Source: Desulfogranum japonicum DSM 18378
Lineage (GTDB): Bacteria > Desulfobacterota > Desulfobulbia > Desulfobulbales > Desulfobulbaceae
Direction of reading: 5' to 3'
DNA: 64,000 nt
NCBI RefSeq assembly: GCF_000429945.1
Contig: NZ_AUCV01000002.1
Coordinates: forward strand, 124,001-188,000
Positions within the stretch are counted from its first letter, which is position 1. Each line of letters begins with the position of its first letter. Below are positions 62,065 to 64,000 of the stretch, one piece after another. Both the position numbers and the translations under genes were made by a program. Under the pieces are notes generated by a model. It was not told where the DNA came from. It saw nothing but the letters and a program-made list of their open reading frames with translations, and made no database searches.

Positions 62065-62286
62065 ATGGGTGATGGCAGCGGACTCTATTCACACGGTGAA
62101 AAAATGAAAAAAGTGTTATGCTGGATCAGCGAAATGCAGGAGCTACATCCTGAAATCACCAGAGTAGCCCTTTTACAGCAGGCAGAAATAAAGTTTGACC
62201 TGTGTCCGGCTGATTGCGTTTTTCTGGAAAAAAATTTTAGCAAGACTCATACTACAGATTGCAGGTGTGGCGATGGTACCCCTTAA
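62065..62286 (+). CDS. 73-residue conserved-looking protein
   Basis: A small cytoplasmic protein. Starting at the ATG at 62065 after a strong GAGGAG it has 73 residues; the frame can be opened at 62023 but that adds 14 unsupported residues. SHGEKMKKVLCWISEMQ, then HPEITRVALLQQAEIKFDLCP and ADCVFLEKNF look like a helical domain with a conserved acidic pattern, and the C-terminus is cysteine-rich (TTDCRCGDG). I recall similar small hypothetical proteins in Desulfobacterota, but no function is known. It is convergent with the kinase that follows. Confidence 0.7.
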   Translation: MGDGSGLYSHGEKMKKVLCWISEMQELHPEITRVALLQQAEIKFDLCPADCVFLEKNFSKTHTTDCRCGDGTP

Positions 62287-62358
62287 TTTGCTGTAGTTGC
62301 TCACAGTGCACCTACTCTTTCCGCCAGCTCCATCCTCTTTTTCATTATCAATATAACA

Positions 62359-64000
62359 CTACTGATCACCAAGCTCCCCTTTTCTTCCTGAAACGGGGAG
62401 TATAAGGTTCACAAGAGTCCCCTTTCCCTGCTGACTTTCAATTGTAATATCACCATTGTGGTCAGCCATAATTTTCTGCGTAATTGCCAATCCTATTCCG
62501 GTACCATGCTTCTTCGTGGTGAAATAGGGATAAAACACCTGATCCAGGGTTTCTTTGTCCATACCTTCACCTGTATCCTGGATGGAGATAACAAGTTTAG
62601 GAACTGCGCGAAAAGTAAAGAAGGCTGAAACGTTCAGTTGTCCGCCATCTTCCATTGCCTGCAAACTATTTAAAAAGATATTCATAAACACCTGATTGAG
62701 CCTGTCTCGGTCTCCAAGTACCGCTGGCAGATTTTCTTCAACTTCCAACTTGACGTGTACCCCCCTGCTCAAGCACTCCGTCCGTAGAAAATCAAGCGAT
62801 TTTGTCAATAACGGGCCAATATACAACACTTCTCTGTGCAGGGTCATTGGCCGAGTCAGGCTGAGCATCTCAGTTATGGTGCGATTCATCCTCTCAGTTT
62901 CCTGAATCAGCAGATCAGCTGTATCCTGCTCTTTACTACCAGGTGAAAATTTATTTTTGAGCAAGAGAGCCAACCCCTTTATAGAACTCAATGGATTACG
63001 GACTTCATGCGCCACCCCTCCCGCCATTTTCCCTATTGCGGCCAAACGTTCATTTTCTCGCATTTTCTGCTCAAGAAGTTTCATTTCAGAGACATCAGAA
63101 AGAAGTAATACCTCTCCCATATAACGTTGTTCGCTGTCAAGGATACTGATAGAACGGCAAAAAAGGACAAAATCATTCCCCTGAAAATGCACTGCAAGTT
63201 CCCGCTCCTTATGCTCTTTCTCACGTATTTCATCTCTATGCCTGAAAAATAAGGCTATTTCTTCGGGCAAGATATCTTTCGGATATCTGTTTATTGCTTC
63301 AGAAGGTTGCAGCCCTGTTATCTCTGCGACCACCTGATTCCAAGTAGCCACTCTGCCCTGTTGATCTGTGGCAATAATACCTACGGGTAGTTTGGCAACC
63401 AATAATGAGGTAAAAGCCTGAATCTTATCCAGGGTCCGTTGAGATATTCGATAACCATGGATAATTGAAATGGAAAGCCAGCCGGCAATGCCTACGAGCA
63501 GCATGGCAGCGGAAAGCATGATTAACTGTACACGTAGACGTCTTATGGTCTGATCAAAAGCAGCCATATCGAGACCAACGAGAATAAAATAGCGTTTATG
63601 TATATCTAGGGGATCGGGCAATGGAGTTATCAAAGGAGGTGATGCCCCCCTCTCCCCCATAAAAAAGCGATTAAAGCGAGGAAGGTTTGGTCTGTTCATT
63701 CCTTTTGGCAACATGGGAACAATGGCTGGAAAAGGCCGTATAGCACGAAACATGCGATTCCCCTGCGGAGTGTCGTCTATGGCATAGGAAAGTTCATTGA
63801 TAAGGGTAACTTCATTTTCCTTTTCGATAAATGGCCGTACCGGTATTTCAGAGCCGACTTTATCGGTATCGCTATGGGCCAGTACTTTTCCTTGTTCATC
63901 TATGATTGCCAACTCCAATACATCGTTATCCTCTATGAGATGATCTATTACACGTTGCACATGACTCGACCAGGGTTCACTTTGCCAATACCCTTTACGC
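62359..64000 (-). CDS. ZraS-like sensor histidine kinase, 5-prime part beyond the window
   Basis: A membrane sensor kinase cut at the right edge. The frame stays open from Met at 63960 to the window end with family-like KGIGKVNPGRV before it, so the N-terminus lies outside. Visible parts are a periplasmic single-Cache-like sensor (LAIIDEQGKVLAHSD), a transmembrane helix near the centre (VQLIMLSAAMLLVGIAGWL), PAS (about 190-300), HisKA with His in GGVAHEVRNPLSSIKG and a HATPase with HGTGIGLAIT. The order is that of ZraS/AtoS-type NtrB-like kinases, which pair with sigma-54 activators. Its response regulator should lie next to it, outside the window or elsewhere. Confidence 0.92.
   Translation of the reverse strand, partial: RKGYWQSEPWSSHVQRVIDHLIEDNDVLELAIIDEQGKVLAHSDTDKVGSEIPVRPFIEKENEVTLINELSYAIDDTPQGNRMFRAIRPFPAIVPMLPKGMNRPNLPRFNRFFMGERGASPPLITPLPDPLDIHKRYFILVGLDMAAFDQTIRRLRVQLIMLSAAMLLVGIAGWLSISIIHGYRISQRTLDKIQAFTSLLVAKLPVGIIATDQQGRVATWNQVVAEITGLQPSEAINRYPKDILPEEIALFFRHRDEIREKEHKERELAVHFQGNDFVLFCRSISILDSEQRYMGEVLLLSDVSEMKLLEQKMRENERLAAIGKMAGGVAHEVRNPLSSIKGLALLLKNKFSPGSKEQDTADLLIQETERMNRTITEMLSLTRPMTLHREVLYIGPLLTKSLDFLRTECLSRGVHVKLEVEENLPAVLGDRDRLNQVFMNIFLNSLQAMEDGGQLNVSAFFTFRAVPKLVISIQDTGEGMDKETLDQVFYPYFTTKKHGTGIGLAITQKIMADHNGDITIESQQGKGTLVNLILPVSGRKGELGDQ

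Noticed and set aside
1-64000. CRISPR arrays, rRNA, tRNA and prophage
   Set aside because: No regularly spaced direct repeats, no cloverleaf-like sequences in spacers, no rRNA-like blocks and no phage structural genes were found by eye.

Overview
The window looks like chromosomal sequence from a Gram-negative, probably anaerobic or microaerophilic bacterium of the Desulfobacterota (Desulfobulbales-like). This is inferred from the gene mix: fused IcmF, a YcaO-TPR fusion, a topoisomerase IV-type ParC/ParE pair, short-form ThiC with ThiH, many hybrid sensor kinases, a TonB receptor, OMPLA and LPS heptose genes. No rRNA, tRNA, CRISPR array, prophage or intact insertion sequence was recognised.

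Layout. 0.2-9.7 kb: a split mutagenesis cassette. It has a LexA repressor with a DUF72 protein, an inverted Trk potassium-uptake block (TrkH, TrkA and a HAMP-type membrane protein), then a catalytically dead ImuB and DnaE2. imuB has a promoter that appears to start transcription at its own ATG and is overlapped by a TGTACA inverted repeat. 9.7-18.8 kb: chemoreceptor, two decayed coding fragments, EamA transporter, polyphosphate kinase, lipoprotein, OMPLA, a 59-residue zinc-finger-like protein and FolD. 18.9-25.3 kb: RecD2 helicase, NifU-like scaffold, SleB-like hydrolase, lipoprotein, a decayed IS110 transposase, a type IV pilin and an outer-membrane channel protein. 25.6-29.6 kb: IcmF and its TetR regulator. 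29.8-34.7 kb: TPP riboswitch followed by thiS-G-H-F-E-C. 34.9-41.1 kb: MsrAB, then a TonB receptor - YfiR-like - hybrid kinase operon. 41.6-48.6 kb: parC/parE, a zinc ribbon and cutA (minus strand), then coaX, an S66 carboxypeptidase and a membrane protein. 48.6-55.5 kb: a MITE-like element, a PilZ protein, and a tightly overlapping three-gene unit of substrate-binding lipoprotein, PAS hybrid kinase and an SLC13 permease with four RCK_C-like domains. 55.6-61.7 kb: LPS heptose genes (gmhB, waaF) coupled to YcaO-TPR, then tsaE, rlmH, a YkgJ-like protein and yqgE. 61.9-64 kb: a second copy of the MITE-like element, a 73-residue conserved-looking protein and a ZraS-like kinase cut by the window edge.

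The most promising under-described items are four. First, the leaderless, operator-overlapped imuB promoter in a cassette with no visible imuA. Second, the binding protein - hybrid kinase - four-RCK permease unit. Third, the YcaO-TPR gene translationally coupled to LPS heptose genes. Fourth, two families of short non-autonomous elements. All functions are inferred from sequence pattern recognition; no database search was run.
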